Below are positions 11,015-18,502 of a DNA stretch of 37,765 bases, in pieces (positions within the stretch are counted from its first letter, which is position 1; every line of letters begins with the position of its first letter). Below the pieces are notes generated by a model that had not been told where the DNA came from, did no database searches, and saw nothing but the letters and a program-made list of their open reading frames with translations. The DNA is from Acidimicrobiaceae bacterium (GTDB taxonomy: Bacteria; Actinomycetota; Acidimicrobiia; Acidimicrobiales; Aldehydirespiratoraceae), in NCBI GenBank assembly GCA_002729125.1, contig PBTQ01000087.1:1-37765 (forward strand), in the 5' to 3' direction. A program made the position numbers and the translations under genes.

Positions 11015-12006
11015 TGGCGCGGGTCTTACTCTTTGGCGCCGGCGCGACCGGTGCTCGGATCGCTCGGCAGTTGCGCTCCATCGGCGCCGTCGACACGCTT
11101 GAGATCCGCGATCCCAACCTCGAACGACTTGAGCGCCTTGTCGACAATCTCGGCGACGGTGCGGTTGCGGGCCGTGGCCGCCGGATCAGCGACGGCCCAG
11201 ACATCGTCGTCGCCGCCACACCGCCCGGGACCCAGCTCGGTTTGGCTCGTCGGGCGGTGCAAGAGGGCGTCGCCGTTGTCACGACGTCCAATCAGACCTC
11301 TGAGGTCCGCCGCCTGCTTGAACTCGATGACGAGGCCCGCTCCCGCGGTGTTCCGGTTGTCGTGGGCGCCGGATTCATGCCCGGTCTTAGTTGTGTGCTC
11401 GCTCGTCATGGCGCTCGTGAGTTTGATGAGGTCGACGAAATTCACGTCGCGAAGGTCGGCACCGGCGGCCCTGCCTGTGCTCGACAGCATCATCGGGCCT
11501 TGAGTTCAACCGGCATCGATTGGCGCGATGGTCGATGGATGCGTCGGGCCGGTGGGTCGGGCCGGGAACTCGCCTGGTTTCCAGATCCCGTTGGTGGTCG
11601 AGATTGTTACCGGGCTGCGCTCCCCGACGCGTTGTTGTTGGTGCCGGAGTTCGACGGAGTCCAACGCGTCACCGCTCGTCAGGCGGCCACGCGGCGAGAC
11701 CGTCTTACCGCACCGCTGCCGATGCTGCGCCCTCCGCACGCCGAAGGCGGCATCGGCGCCATCCGTGTCGAGTTGCGTGGCCGGGTCGGCGTTGAGCGCC
11801 GCGTGTCGGTGTACGGGGCGATCGAGCGGCCGGCCGTGGCGGCGGGTGCGGTGGCTGCGGCCACGATAATGCACGTCCTTGCGGGCGATCTTGTGACCGG
11901 TGCTCGGGGTCTTGCTGGTCATGCCGACACCGTGGGTCTGCTCAATACGCTCGCCGACCGGGGTGTGAAGCCGGTTCGCTTCGAAGGCATCTCAACGTTC
12001 GTGTGA
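11014..12006 (+). CDS. Saccharopine dehydrogenase-like NAD(P)-binding protein
   Basis: A 330-residue Rossmann-fold protein starting at the coupled ATG 11014. The N-terminus MARVLLFGAGATGARIARQL is a dinucleotide-binding GxGxxG motif; the middle segment GVPVVVGAGFMPGLSCVLA matches the saccharopine dehydrogenase / homoserine-dehydrogenase-like fold where the substrate pocket begins (VGAGFxPGLS). The C-terminus ends GVKPVRFEGISTFV. Substrate cannot be read from sequence. It is co-translated with the upstream small membrane protein. Confidence 0.78.
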   Translation: MARVLLFGAGATGARIARQLRSIGAVDTLEIRDPNLERLERLVDNLGDGAVAGRGRRISDGPDIVVAATPPGTQLGLARRAVQEGVAVVTTSNQTSEVRRLLELDDEARSRGVPVVVGAGFMPGLSCVLARHGAREFDEVDEIHVAKVGTGGPACARQHHRALSSTGIDWRDGRWMRRAGGSGRELAWFPDPVGGRDCYRAALPDALLLVPEFDGVQRVTARQAATRRDRLTAPLPMLRPPHAEGGIGAIRVELRGRVGVERRVSVYGAIERPAVAAGAVAAATIMHVLAGDLVTGARGLAGHADTVGLLNTLADRGVKPVRFEGISTFV

Positions 12007-12095
12007 GGAGTGAGCGAGGTCGTTCGGCGGCCCCACTGAAACTTCAACCGCGTCGTGTCGTTACGGGCGACGTCTAAGAAATCTCGGAGAATCGC

Positions 12096-12123
12096 TAAAG
12101 ATTGTTGTCGACCCTGCCGAAAC
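12096..12123 (+). promoter_or_regulatory. Sigma28 (FliA/WhiG)-type promoter sequence
   Basis: TAAA (12096-12099), a 16-nt spacer, then GCCGAAAC (12116-12123). The consensus for FliA/SigD/WhiG promoters is TAAA-N15/16-GCCGATAA, so six of eight -10 bases match with an ideal spacer. It lies about 60 nt before the FliA/WhiG-like sigma gene that follows, which suggests past or present autoregulation. Confidence 0.5.
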
Positions 12124-12183
12124 CTTGCGTAAGGAAAATGTCGGGGGTGGTGGTCCTCGAATGGCAATCGAGAGGCCTCCGGG

Positions 12184-13124
12184 GTGGTGAACCAGGGCGA
12201 CAACGAACAGTGGAGACGACGCACTCGACCCCGCCGAACGCGGGTGCAACCCACTGTGGGTGTGGGCTTGATGGATGTCGAGTTGGCGGCGTTGATCGAG
12301 GAACATCTTCCCTTCGTGAAAAACGTCGTCTTCCAGGTGGCCGTGCAGTTTCCCCGCCACGTCGATCGTGACGAACTCGCTCGGACGGGTGCGCTCGGGC
12401 TGGTCGAGGCGGCTCGCCGTTACGACGAAGCTCGTGGCGTACCAGTCGAGCGAGTTCGTTGCGCAGCGCATTCGAGGCGCCATCCGCGCTGCCGACTGGG
12501 CTGCCCGATCCGCACGAACGCTCGCTCGCTCGCCAACTCGAGAAGGCCGAGCAGCACCTCGCTGCGGAGTTGGGTCGAATGTCCGACAACGATGAAGTGG
12601 TCGAGGCTCTCGACATGAGCCGAGATGAGCTGGACCAACTGCAGCACCGAATGTTCCGCAGCGTCGTGCTCACCCTCGAGCACTCGACGACATACGAGGT
12701 CGAGAAAGATCTCACACTGGTCGACCCACTCGCCGACGAGCACTCGATCGAACTTTCTGCAGAGCTCGAGCTGAGCGAACTGCACAGTCACCTGCGCGAC
12801 GCCGTCCACCTGCTGCCGGATCGTCACCGTCTGGTTGTGGTCGGTTCCTTCCTCGAAGGGCGTACATCTCGGGAGCTCGCCGACTTCCTCGAGATGACGG
12901 TCAGTCGTATTTTCCAACTCCGAAGCGAGGCGCTGTTGATGCTTCCGGAAGGTATCGGCGCCCAGTACGCAGGCAAGCCGTCCGATCTCTCCGGGGTCAG
13001 CGGTCGAGTTACTCGGCGCAAAGCCACGTTCGCCGAGGGTGTTGCGTCGGCGTTCGCTGATCGCATGGGGGAGATCAACCTGATTGAATCGGATGCACCT
13101 GCGCTCACGGCTCGGACGACATGA
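12184..13124 (+). pseudogene. FliA/WhiG-type sigma factor, interrupted by two frameshifts
   Basis: Three successive frames together encode one sigma factor. Frame 1 (from GTG 12184 to about 12450) carries region 2: LIEEHLPFVKNVV, RDELARTGALGLVEAARRYD. Frame 2 (about 12455-12527) continues with FVAQRIRGAIRAADWAARS. Frame 3 (about 12531 to TGA 13124) carries region 3 (LEKAEQHLAAELGR...EVVEALDMS) and region 4 (LLPDRHRLVVV...TSRELADFLEMTVSRIFQLRSEALL). The shifts are +1 near 12440-12456 and +4 at 12521-12532, where the tetranucleotide CTCG is present three times; two copies would restore frame. Family: sigma28, flagellar or developmental. Either a recent pseudogene or assembly errors; downstream coding quality is intact. 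Confidence 0.75.
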
Positions 13125-13189
13125 GCAGGCACACTTTTTCGCCGCGTGTGGTGTTCTTCGCACGTCGCAGGGGCCGCACCCGCATTCGG

Positions 13190-13195
13190 TAGGGT
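13190..13195 (+). promoter_or_regulatory. -10 box (TAGGGT) for a near-leaderless transcript
   Basis: TAGGGT ends 10 nt before ATG 13206, so the transcript would start within a few bases of the start codon of the DUF3105 gene. Confidence 0.5.
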
Positions 13196-13205
13196 GGCGG
13201 TCTGT

Positions 13206-13838
13206 ATGGGCCGCCTCTTCGCCGTATTGATTGCCGTCGTCGCCGTCTTCGTCTGCGGCTGTGGGCTTCGGCCGGCTGAGGCGCCGCTGGCCAACTCGGA
13301 TGGCGAATGCCAGTCTGTCGATAGGGGCGATCCGGCTAAACTTGAGGTCGGCGTGATCCTCGAATTCGAGGACTTCGGCGCAGCCCATGTGCTGTGTGAG
13401 GTTGCTTACGAGACAAGGCCACCTGCGAGTGGGGACCACTTTCCAACCTGGCAGAACTGTGGCTTCTACACCGAGCCGATCCGTGACGAGACCGCGGTCC
13501 ATTCACTCGAGCACGGGGCGATCTGGATCGCCTATGCCCCCACCGTCGACGCAGCCACCCGGGACACGATCGCGGCCGCCGTCGACCTCGACGGACACGT
13601 TCTCGCTGCGCCGTATCCGGGTCTGAAGCACCCGATCGTGCTCACCGCCTGGCAACGTCAGCTTGCGGTGATGTCGATGGCTGACCCGGCGGTCGCCGAG
13701 TTCTTCAATCAACAACTCGGCCGAGTGTCCGAGACGGCACCGGAGGCTGGCGTGTCGTGCGCGAACGCGATCGGTGTTCCGCCGGAGGATCCCGATCGTG
13801 GATTTGCCAACGCCGAAGCGTTCTTTATGGACAACTGA
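13206..13838 (+). CDS. DUF3105 lipoprotein
   Basis: A 210-residue exported protein. The N-terminus MGRLFAVLIAVVAVFVCGCG is a signal peptide with a lipobox-like VCGC, so Cys19 would be lipidated. The DUF3105 core is clear: YETRPPASGDHFPTWQNCGFY, then VHSLEHGAIWIAY and LKHPIVLTAWQRQL. Conserved His and Cys residues suggest metal or redox binding, but the family function is unknown. Start ATG 13206 is chosen because the signal peptide begins there. Convergent with hisN. Confidence 0.85.
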   Translation: MGRLFAVLIAVVAVFVCGCGLRPAEAPLANSDGECQSVDRGDPAKLEVGVILEFEDFGAAHVLCEVAYETRPPASGDHFPTWQNCGFYTEPIRDETAVHSLEHGAIWIAYAPTVDAATRDTIAAAVDLDGHVLAAPYPGLKHPIVLTAWQRQLAVMSMADPAVAEFFNQQLGRVSETAPEAGVSCANAIGVPPEDPDRGFANAEAFFMDN

Positions 13839-13850
13839 GCGAAGCTCAGT
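13834..13850. terminator. Hairpin between convergent genes
   Basis: ACTGAGC (13834-13840), loop GAA, GCTCAGT (13844-13850): a perfect 7-bp stem spanning the stop codon of the DUF3105 gene, 14 nt before the hisN stop on the other strand. There is no T-run, as is common for actinobacterial terminators. Confidence 0.45.
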
Positions 13851-13863
13851 GAGGGCACCGCAC

Positions 13864-14640
13864 TCAGTCGGTGAAGAGTCCGATGAGGTCGTCGTGGATC
13901 ACGCCGTTCGTGGCGACACCGCTGTTGCGGTTCCACGAGTCAGGCTGTTCAACGCCGTCAAAGTTGGAGAAACGTCCACCCGCTTCGGGGATGATCACGG
14001 CCATCGGGGCGATGTCCCACGGGTTGGCGAGGGGATCGATCATCGCCTCGGCGCGGCCAGTGGCGACTAGGGCGTAGCCGTATGCGTCGCCCCACGTTCG
14101 AAATACGACGTCGCTGTCGAGTACCCGCTGCAGTGCCGCTGAGGGCCAGTATCCGAAGCCGCTGGTGGTGGCGTACGCGGCGTCGAGCGTTTCGTGTTCC
14201 GACACTCGGCACGGGGTGCCGTTGAACGTGCAGCCGAGGCCCCGGCCTGCGGCAATGGTTTCGCCAAGGGCGGGGAGGTGGATCACGCCAACCGCCGGCC
14301 CGTGGTCGTCGATGAGAGCGATCAGGGTGGCGTACAGCGGCACGCCCTTAGCGAAGGCCTTCGTGCCATCGATCGGGTCGACGACCCACCGCCGCCCGGT
14401 GCTGCCTTCGACGTCGTCGTCTTCCTCGCCGATGATCCCGTCATCGGGATGCGTCGCAGCAAGTCGCTCCCGGACCCGTGCTTCAGCGGCGAGGTCGGCG
14501 GCGGTCACCGGCGAACCATCCCCCTTGTGTTCCACGGCCAGGGCGGCGCTCTGGAACCATGCGAGTGTGCTGGTGCCGGCGTCGTCGGCGAGTTCGATCG
14601 CGAAGGCGAGATCGGTGGGATCGGCGGCTGGGCTGCTCAT
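13864..14640 (-). CDS. hisN: Inositol monophosphatase-family phosphatase, likely histidinol-phosphatase HisN
   Basis: A 258-residue Mg-dependent, Li-sensitive-type phosphatase. Metal-site motifs: GEED, then VVDPIDGTKAF, and the second WDIAP (DPLANPWDIAPM). The segment RTWGDAYGYALVATGRAEAMIDP is characteristic of the HisN branch, which removes phosphate from L-histidinol phosphate in histidine synthesis; other inositol-phosphatase activities cannot be excluded. Its ATG overlaps the stop of the upstream acyltransferase as ATGA (14637-14640), so the two are translated together. Confidence 0.85.
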   Translation of the reverse strand: MSSPAADPTDLAFAIELADDAGTSTLAWFQSAALAVEHKGDGSPVTAADLAAEARVRERLAATHPDDGIIGEEDDDVEGSTGRRWVVDPIDGTKAFAKGVPLYATLIALIDDHGPAVGVIHLPALGETIAAGRGLGCTFNGTPCRVSEHETLDAAYATTSGFGYWPSAALQRVLDSDVVFRTWGDAYGYALVATGRAEAMIDPLANPWDIAPMAVIIPEAGGRFSNFDGVEQPDSWNRNSGVATNGVIHDDLIGLFTD

Positions 14641-15662
14641 GGCTCGGTTTCCTCCGGCGCAGTGGTGCGTTCAAGAACGCGATGGTGGATCCAGTCGTCC
14701 ATCTCGATCCAGCGTTCGATCAGCCATGCGGTGATCTCATCGTCGTTGGTCGGGACGGTCGATCGCGGATGGCGGACGGCGTGGACCTCGATGGGTCGCT
14801 TGTCGGTGATCGAGGCAATGATCTCTTTGACTGAACTCCTGCCTTCAACGCCGACGTTCGCCAAAACGATGATGTCGGCGTCCGGAGCGCCACGCATCAA
14901 GGCGAGCGTTCCTGCTGGGCGGGGAGGGAGGACGTAGCGGAGCCCGTTTGCCTTGTCGGCGAGGCCGTCTCGGCTGGACCGAAGCCGTTCGATTGCCGCC
15001 TCGTGACGTTCCTGTGTGCGGAAGGTTCCCTCGGGGAAGATCACGCAGGCGCTGTTGTCGGGCATTTCGGCGGCGAGTTGTTCGATTTGCCGGAACATTT
15101 CCGAACTCGGCGTGGACCGGTTGATCCACACATTCGGTGTGCGGTCGCCGACAAGATCCATTGCCGGGGCCCACTTGAGGTCTTCCTTGAGGGTGTAGCG
15201 GGCGAGTCGGTCGGCGTCCTCGAGCACGAGCAAGGGAACGATTGCGTCGATGTGGCTGGAGTGGCGGGCGACCATGATGCTGCGGCCACCGGTGAGCGGC
15301 GATGGATCTGGCATCGTGATCGAGACGCGCGCGAACGTGCCGAGGTTGGTGACATGGCGCTTGCACCACCAGAACTCGAGTCGGTAGTTCGCCGATAGCC
15401 AGCCATCGGGGTTGCGTCGACCATTGAGGAACCAGACGGTGAGCGCCGTTGCGCCGACGACGCCGACGAGTTCGGTCCACAGGGTGGCTGTGATCAGCAG
15501 GTACGTCCGCACCCGACGCCCCAGGAACGAACCGGTGATGAGATCGACGAGGTAGAGCAGCGGGATGGTGATCGGGGCGAGGACGGCCAAACCGAGCGCA
15601 AGCAGTGTCGCGGCACCGATCGTGGTTGGTCGACGAACGAGTGGTCTGGGGAGGCTGGCCAC
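14637..15662 (-). CDS. 1-acylglycerol-3-phosphate acyltransferase-like (PlsC family) membrane protein
   Basis: A 341-residue PlsC-family acyltransferase, probably acting on lysophospholipid or a related acceptor at the membrane. Two hydrophobic N-terminal helices (about residues 10-35 and 50-75) precede the catalytic motif region VARHSSHIDAI (HxxxxD form HSSHID) and the acceptor motif VIFPEGTFRTQ. The open frame continues upstream, but the start is placed at GTG 15662, 6 nt after a minus-strand -10 box TACGGT; upstream translation is low-complexity Arg-rich and not protein-like. First gene of a two-gene unit with hisN. Confidence 0.82.
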   Translation of the reverse strand: MASLPRPLVRRPTTIGAATLLALGLAVLAPITIPLLYLVDLITGSFLGRRVRTYLLITATLWTELVGVVGATALTVWFLNGRRNPDGWLSANYRLEFWWCKRHVTNLGTFARVSITMPDPSPLTGGRSIMVARHSSHIDAIVPLLVLEDADRLARYTLKEDLKWAPAMDLVGDRTPNVWINRSTPSSEMFRQIEQLAAEMPDNSACVIFPEGTFRTQERHEAAIERLRSSRDGLADKANGLRYVLPPRPAGTLALMRGAPDADIIVLANVGVEGRSSVKEIIASITDKRPIEVHAVRHPRSTVPTNDDEITAWLIERWIEMDDWIHHRVLERTTAPEETEP

Positions 15663-15668
15663 GCCGAG

Positions 15669-15678
15669 ACCGTAGTGT
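15669..15678. promoter_or_regulatory. Overlapping divergent -10 boxes (leaderless on both sides)
   Basis: On the plus strand TAGTGT (15673-15678) ends 7 nt before ATG 15686. On the minus strand TACGGT (15674 back to 15669) ends 6 nt before GTG 15662. The two boxes share the TA at 15673-15674, the bases RNA polymerase flips and reads. Only one polymerase could open this site at a time. Confidence 0.5.
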
Positions 15679-15685
15679 GGCGGAC

Positions 15686-17602
15686 ATGTCGTTTGCGCCC
15701 TTGTGGACACCGGATGCCGATCGGATCGCCGGGGCGAATCTCCATCGCCTCGTTGCCCGCTGCTCAACTGAGCACGGTCTGGTGTTCGGTGGTGACCCAG
15801 TGAAGGACTATTCGACGCTGCACGCCTGGTCGACTGAGCATCCAGGCGAGTTCTGGGCGATGGTCTGGGATGAACTCGGTGTGATCGGTGAGCGGGGGGA
15901 GCGGTTGCACGAACCCGGGCCACGGTTGCGTGATCACCGGTTCCTTCCGGACGCCACCCTGAATGTGGCCGAGAACCTGCTCCGCGATCCGTCTGATGAA
16001 CACGCGATCGTGTTCCGGGGTGAAGACGGCGAGGCGGTCGACGTGACCCGTGCCGAACTCCACGACATGGTCGGCCGGATCCAGGTGTTGCTGCGAGACG
16101 CGGGCGTCGAGGTCGGCGACCGGGTCGTTGCGTGGCTGCCGAACCGGCCGGAGACCTATGCGGTGATGCTTGCGTGCGCTGGTCTCGGGGCGGTCTTCGC
16201 GAGTACGTCGCCGGACTTCGGGACCGATGGCGTGATCGATCGTTTCGGGCAGGTCGAGCCGACCGTGCTGTTCTCGGTTCCGGACTACGCCTATAACGGC
16301 AAGCACCACGACTGCTCTGGTCGCCTTGACGAGATCGTTGCGGCGCTGCCATCCCTTCAGGCATCAATTGTCGTCGAGCCTGGGTGGCTCGACGCGATCG
16401 AACCGACACCGATCACTTTCGTGCCGTTGCCGTTCGACCACCCGTGGTACGTGCTGTTCTCGTCGGGCACCACGGGCGCGCCCAAGTGCATCGTGCACCG
16501 CACCGGCGGTGTGCTTTTGAAGCACCTGACCGAACACGTCTTTCATTCCGATCTCGGCCCCGGCGATCGGGTCTTCTACTTCACGACGGCGGGCTGGATG
16601 ATGTGGAACTGGCTTGCGTCCGGGCTTGCGACCGGGGCGACGCTGGTGCTGTTCGACGGCTCGCCGACGTACCCGGACGCGAATCGACTCTTCGATCTTG
16701 CCGACGAGGTCGGGGTGACCTTCTTTGGCACGTCGGCGAAGTTTCTTGACGCCTGCGCGAACACCGGAATTCGGCCAGCCGACACCCATGATCTCGGCAC
16801 GGTCCGTACCTTGGCATCGACCGGTTCGACACTGTCGCCCGAGGGGTTTCGGTTCGTGTATGACGCAATCAAGTCTGATCTTCACCTTGCGTCGATCTCC
16901 GGGGGCACCGATCTGTGCGGCTGTCTGGTGATCGGTAACCCGATGTTGCCGGTTCATGCCGGGGAGATCCAGGTGCCCGCGCTCGGGCTTGCCGTTGACG
17001 TCGTCGGTAACGATGGAGCATCGGTTCCGGTTGGGGTCGAGGGGGAGTTGGTGTGTCGCACACCGTTCCCGTCAATGCCGTTGCGTTTTTGGAACGATCC
17101 CGATCACGCTCGCTACGACGGCGCCTACTTCGACCGGTTCGAGGGCCTGTGGCATCACGGGGATTTCATCTCGACAAGCGAGGCAGGTGGGTACGTGATT
17201 TCCGGCCGTTCCGATGCGACACTCAACCCGGGCGGCGTGCGGATCGGGACAGCGGAGATCTACCGACGGGTCGACACGATGGCCGAGATCGAAGAGAGCG
17301 TGGTCGTCGGTCAACCGTGGGAGAACGACACGCGCATCGTGTTGTTCGTGAAGATGGCGGCGGGCCATGAACTCGATGACGAGTTGCGTGGTCGCATTCG
17401 CAGCAAGATCCGCAGCGAGGTAACGCCTCGCCATGTTCCGGCGGTTATCGCGACGGTCACCGATATCCCCCGCACTCGCAGCGGCAAGATCACCGAACTC
17501 GCCGTGCGCGACCTGATCGTCGGTCGCCCGATTGCCAACGTCGAGGCACTTGCGAACCCCGAGGCGCTCGAGCAATTCCGCGAGCGACCTGATTTGGCCT
17601 GA
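15686..17602 (+). CDS. aacS: Acetoacetate-CoA ligase (acetoacetyl-CoA synthetase)
   Basis: A 638-residue adenylate-forming enzyme that converts acetoacetate, ATP and CoA to acetoacetyl-CoA. N-terminal acetyl-CoA-synthetase-like domain ([16 protein letters not shown], residues 7-22), AMP-binding P-loop [15 protein letters not shown], the acetoacetyl-specific stretch [23 protein letters not shown]....[20 protein letters not shown], and the C-terminal catalytic Lys in RTRSGKITE. Length matches the family (about 650). Start ATG 15686 is set by the leaderless promoter; upstream in-frame codons read as antisense of the acyltransferase. Together with the decarboxylase-like gene at 25.6 kb it hints at ketone-body metabolism. 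Confidence 0.93.
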   Translation: MSFAPLWTPDADRIAGANLHRLVARCSTEHGLVFGGDPVKDYSTLHAWSTEHPGEFWAMVWDELGVIGERGERLHEPGPRLRDHRFLPDATLNVAENLLRDPSDEHAIVFRGEDGEAVDVTRAELHDMVGRIQVLLRDAGVEVGDRVVAWLPNRPETYAVMLACAGLGAVFASTSPDFGTDGVIDRFGQVEPTVLFSVPDYAYNGKHHDCSGRLDEIVAALPSLQASIVVEPGWLDAIEPTPITFVPLPFDHPWYVLFSSGTTGAPKCIVHRTGGVLLKHLTEHVFHSDLGPGDRVFYFTTAGWMMWNWLASGLATGATLVLFDGSPTYPDANRLFDLADEVGVTFFGTSAKFLDACANTGIRPADTHDLGTVRTLASTGSTLSPEGFRFVYDAIKSDLHLASISGGTDLCGCLVIGNPMLPVHAGEIQVPALGLAVDVVGNDGASVPVGVEGELVCRTPFPSMPLRFWNDPDHARYDGAYFDRFEGLWHHGDFISTSEAGGYVISGRSDATLNPGGVRIGTAEIYRRVDTMAEIEESVVVGQPWENDTRIVLFVKMAAGHELDDELRGRIRSKIRSEVTPRHVPAVIATVTDIPRTRSGKITELAVRDLIVGRPIANVEALANPEALEQFRERPDLA

Positions 17603-17640
17603 TGAGGTTCAGGGACCTGTCGAGGAACGCCGGTAGCCAC

Positions 17641-17656
17641 GCCAGGTGATCCTGGC
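17641..17656. terminator. Hairpin between convergent genes
   Basis: GCCAGG (17641-17646), loop TGAT, CCTGGC (17651-17656), in the 61-nt gap between two convergent stops. No T-run. Confidence 0.35.
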
Positions 17657-17663
17657 CGCCGTC

Positions 17664-18443
17664 TCAGCCGCTGGCGTGTTCGGCGGGAACCCGGAAGGTC
17701 GGTGCGGCCGGGAAGAGGCCTCGCAGTGATCGGTGCACCTGGAACGGTTGCCATCGATCGAGCGGCTGGGCGAGTCGGTCGGCCACCACGATGAGTGCGG
17801 CGAGGTTGAAGCCGAGTCCGCAGTGACTGCCGTAGACCTCGACGTTCTCGCTCGTCTCGGTGTCGTGATTGAGGCAGTCAGCCCAGCGCACGACACCGTC
17901 GGCGCGGGTGTAGATGGAGGTGGTTGGCACAGGGAGGTCGTTGCGCACGTAGGCCGGCACCCGCATCTCGAGGTGTGGGGCGTGGAGGTGTCGGAGCGCC
18001 CGGTAGGGGAGGCTCGCGTTGGAGTCGGCGGGTGTCTCGATCTGGAACGGGCTGCCCATCGTTATCACCTGCCGGATCGTGTGCGGCGCAACCCGGGCCA
18101 GTTCGCGAGCGAAGATGCCACCGAGACTCCACCCGACGACATCGATTGGGCCGTGCTCTCGGTGGAGATCGTCGATGCGTTTAACAATGCCGTCGAGGAT
18201 CTCTTGTGTGGGGCCGAGGTTGCGACCGAGGTCCCAGCCGTAGGTGGTGTGGCCGAGTCGATCGAGGGTGCGTCGCAACGGCAGGGTGGAGCCGTCGCCG
18301 GCGAGGAAACCCGGCATGACGAACACGGGCCGATCGCCTCGGGGAAGCCACCGTCTCACCAGTGGCGCCGACATCGTGAAGGCGCCGAGTTCACCGAGGG
18401 CAGCAACCTCGGTGGCGAGGCGAAGGATAGAAGGCCCAGGCAT
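17664..18443 (-). CDS. Alpha/beta hydrolase, lipase-like
   Basis: A 259-residue alpha/beta-hydrolase. The oxyanion strand VFVMPGFLAGDGS (about 40-52) and the nucleophile elbow VVGWSLGGIFARELA with Ser106 are clear; a late Asp (IYTRADGVVRWADC) and His (VYGSHCGLGFN) complete the triad. The arrangement resembles triacylglycerol lipase / PGAP1-like esterases. No signal peptide, so probably cytoplasmic or membrane-associated. It is divergent from the amidohydrolase at 18503; no obvious -10 box precedes it. Confidence 0.82.
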   Translation of the reverse strand: MPGPSILRLATEVAALGELGAFTMSAPLVRRWLPRGDRPVFVMPGFLAGDGSTLPLRRTLDRLGHTTYGWDLGRNLGPTQEILDGIVKRIDDLHREHGPIDVVGWSLGGIFARELARVAPHTIRQVITMGSPFQIETPADSNASLPYRALRHLHAPHLEMRVPAYVRNDLPVPTTSIYTRADGVVRWADCLNHDTETSENVEVYGSHCGLGFNLAALIVVADRLAQPLDRWQPFQVHRSLRGLFPAAPTFRVPAEHASG

Positions 18444-18502
18444 CCGTTTCCCAGCCTTCCACGAATGTGACGTGACCCACAGGTTCCGACCATCATTGAC
18501 GA

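Noticed and set aside
15663-16409. N-terminal extension of the acyltransferase frame across the divergent gene
   Set aside because: Arg/Ser/Pro-rich low-complexity antisense of the acetoacetyl-CoA synthetase; GTG 15662 with its own -10 box is the better start.
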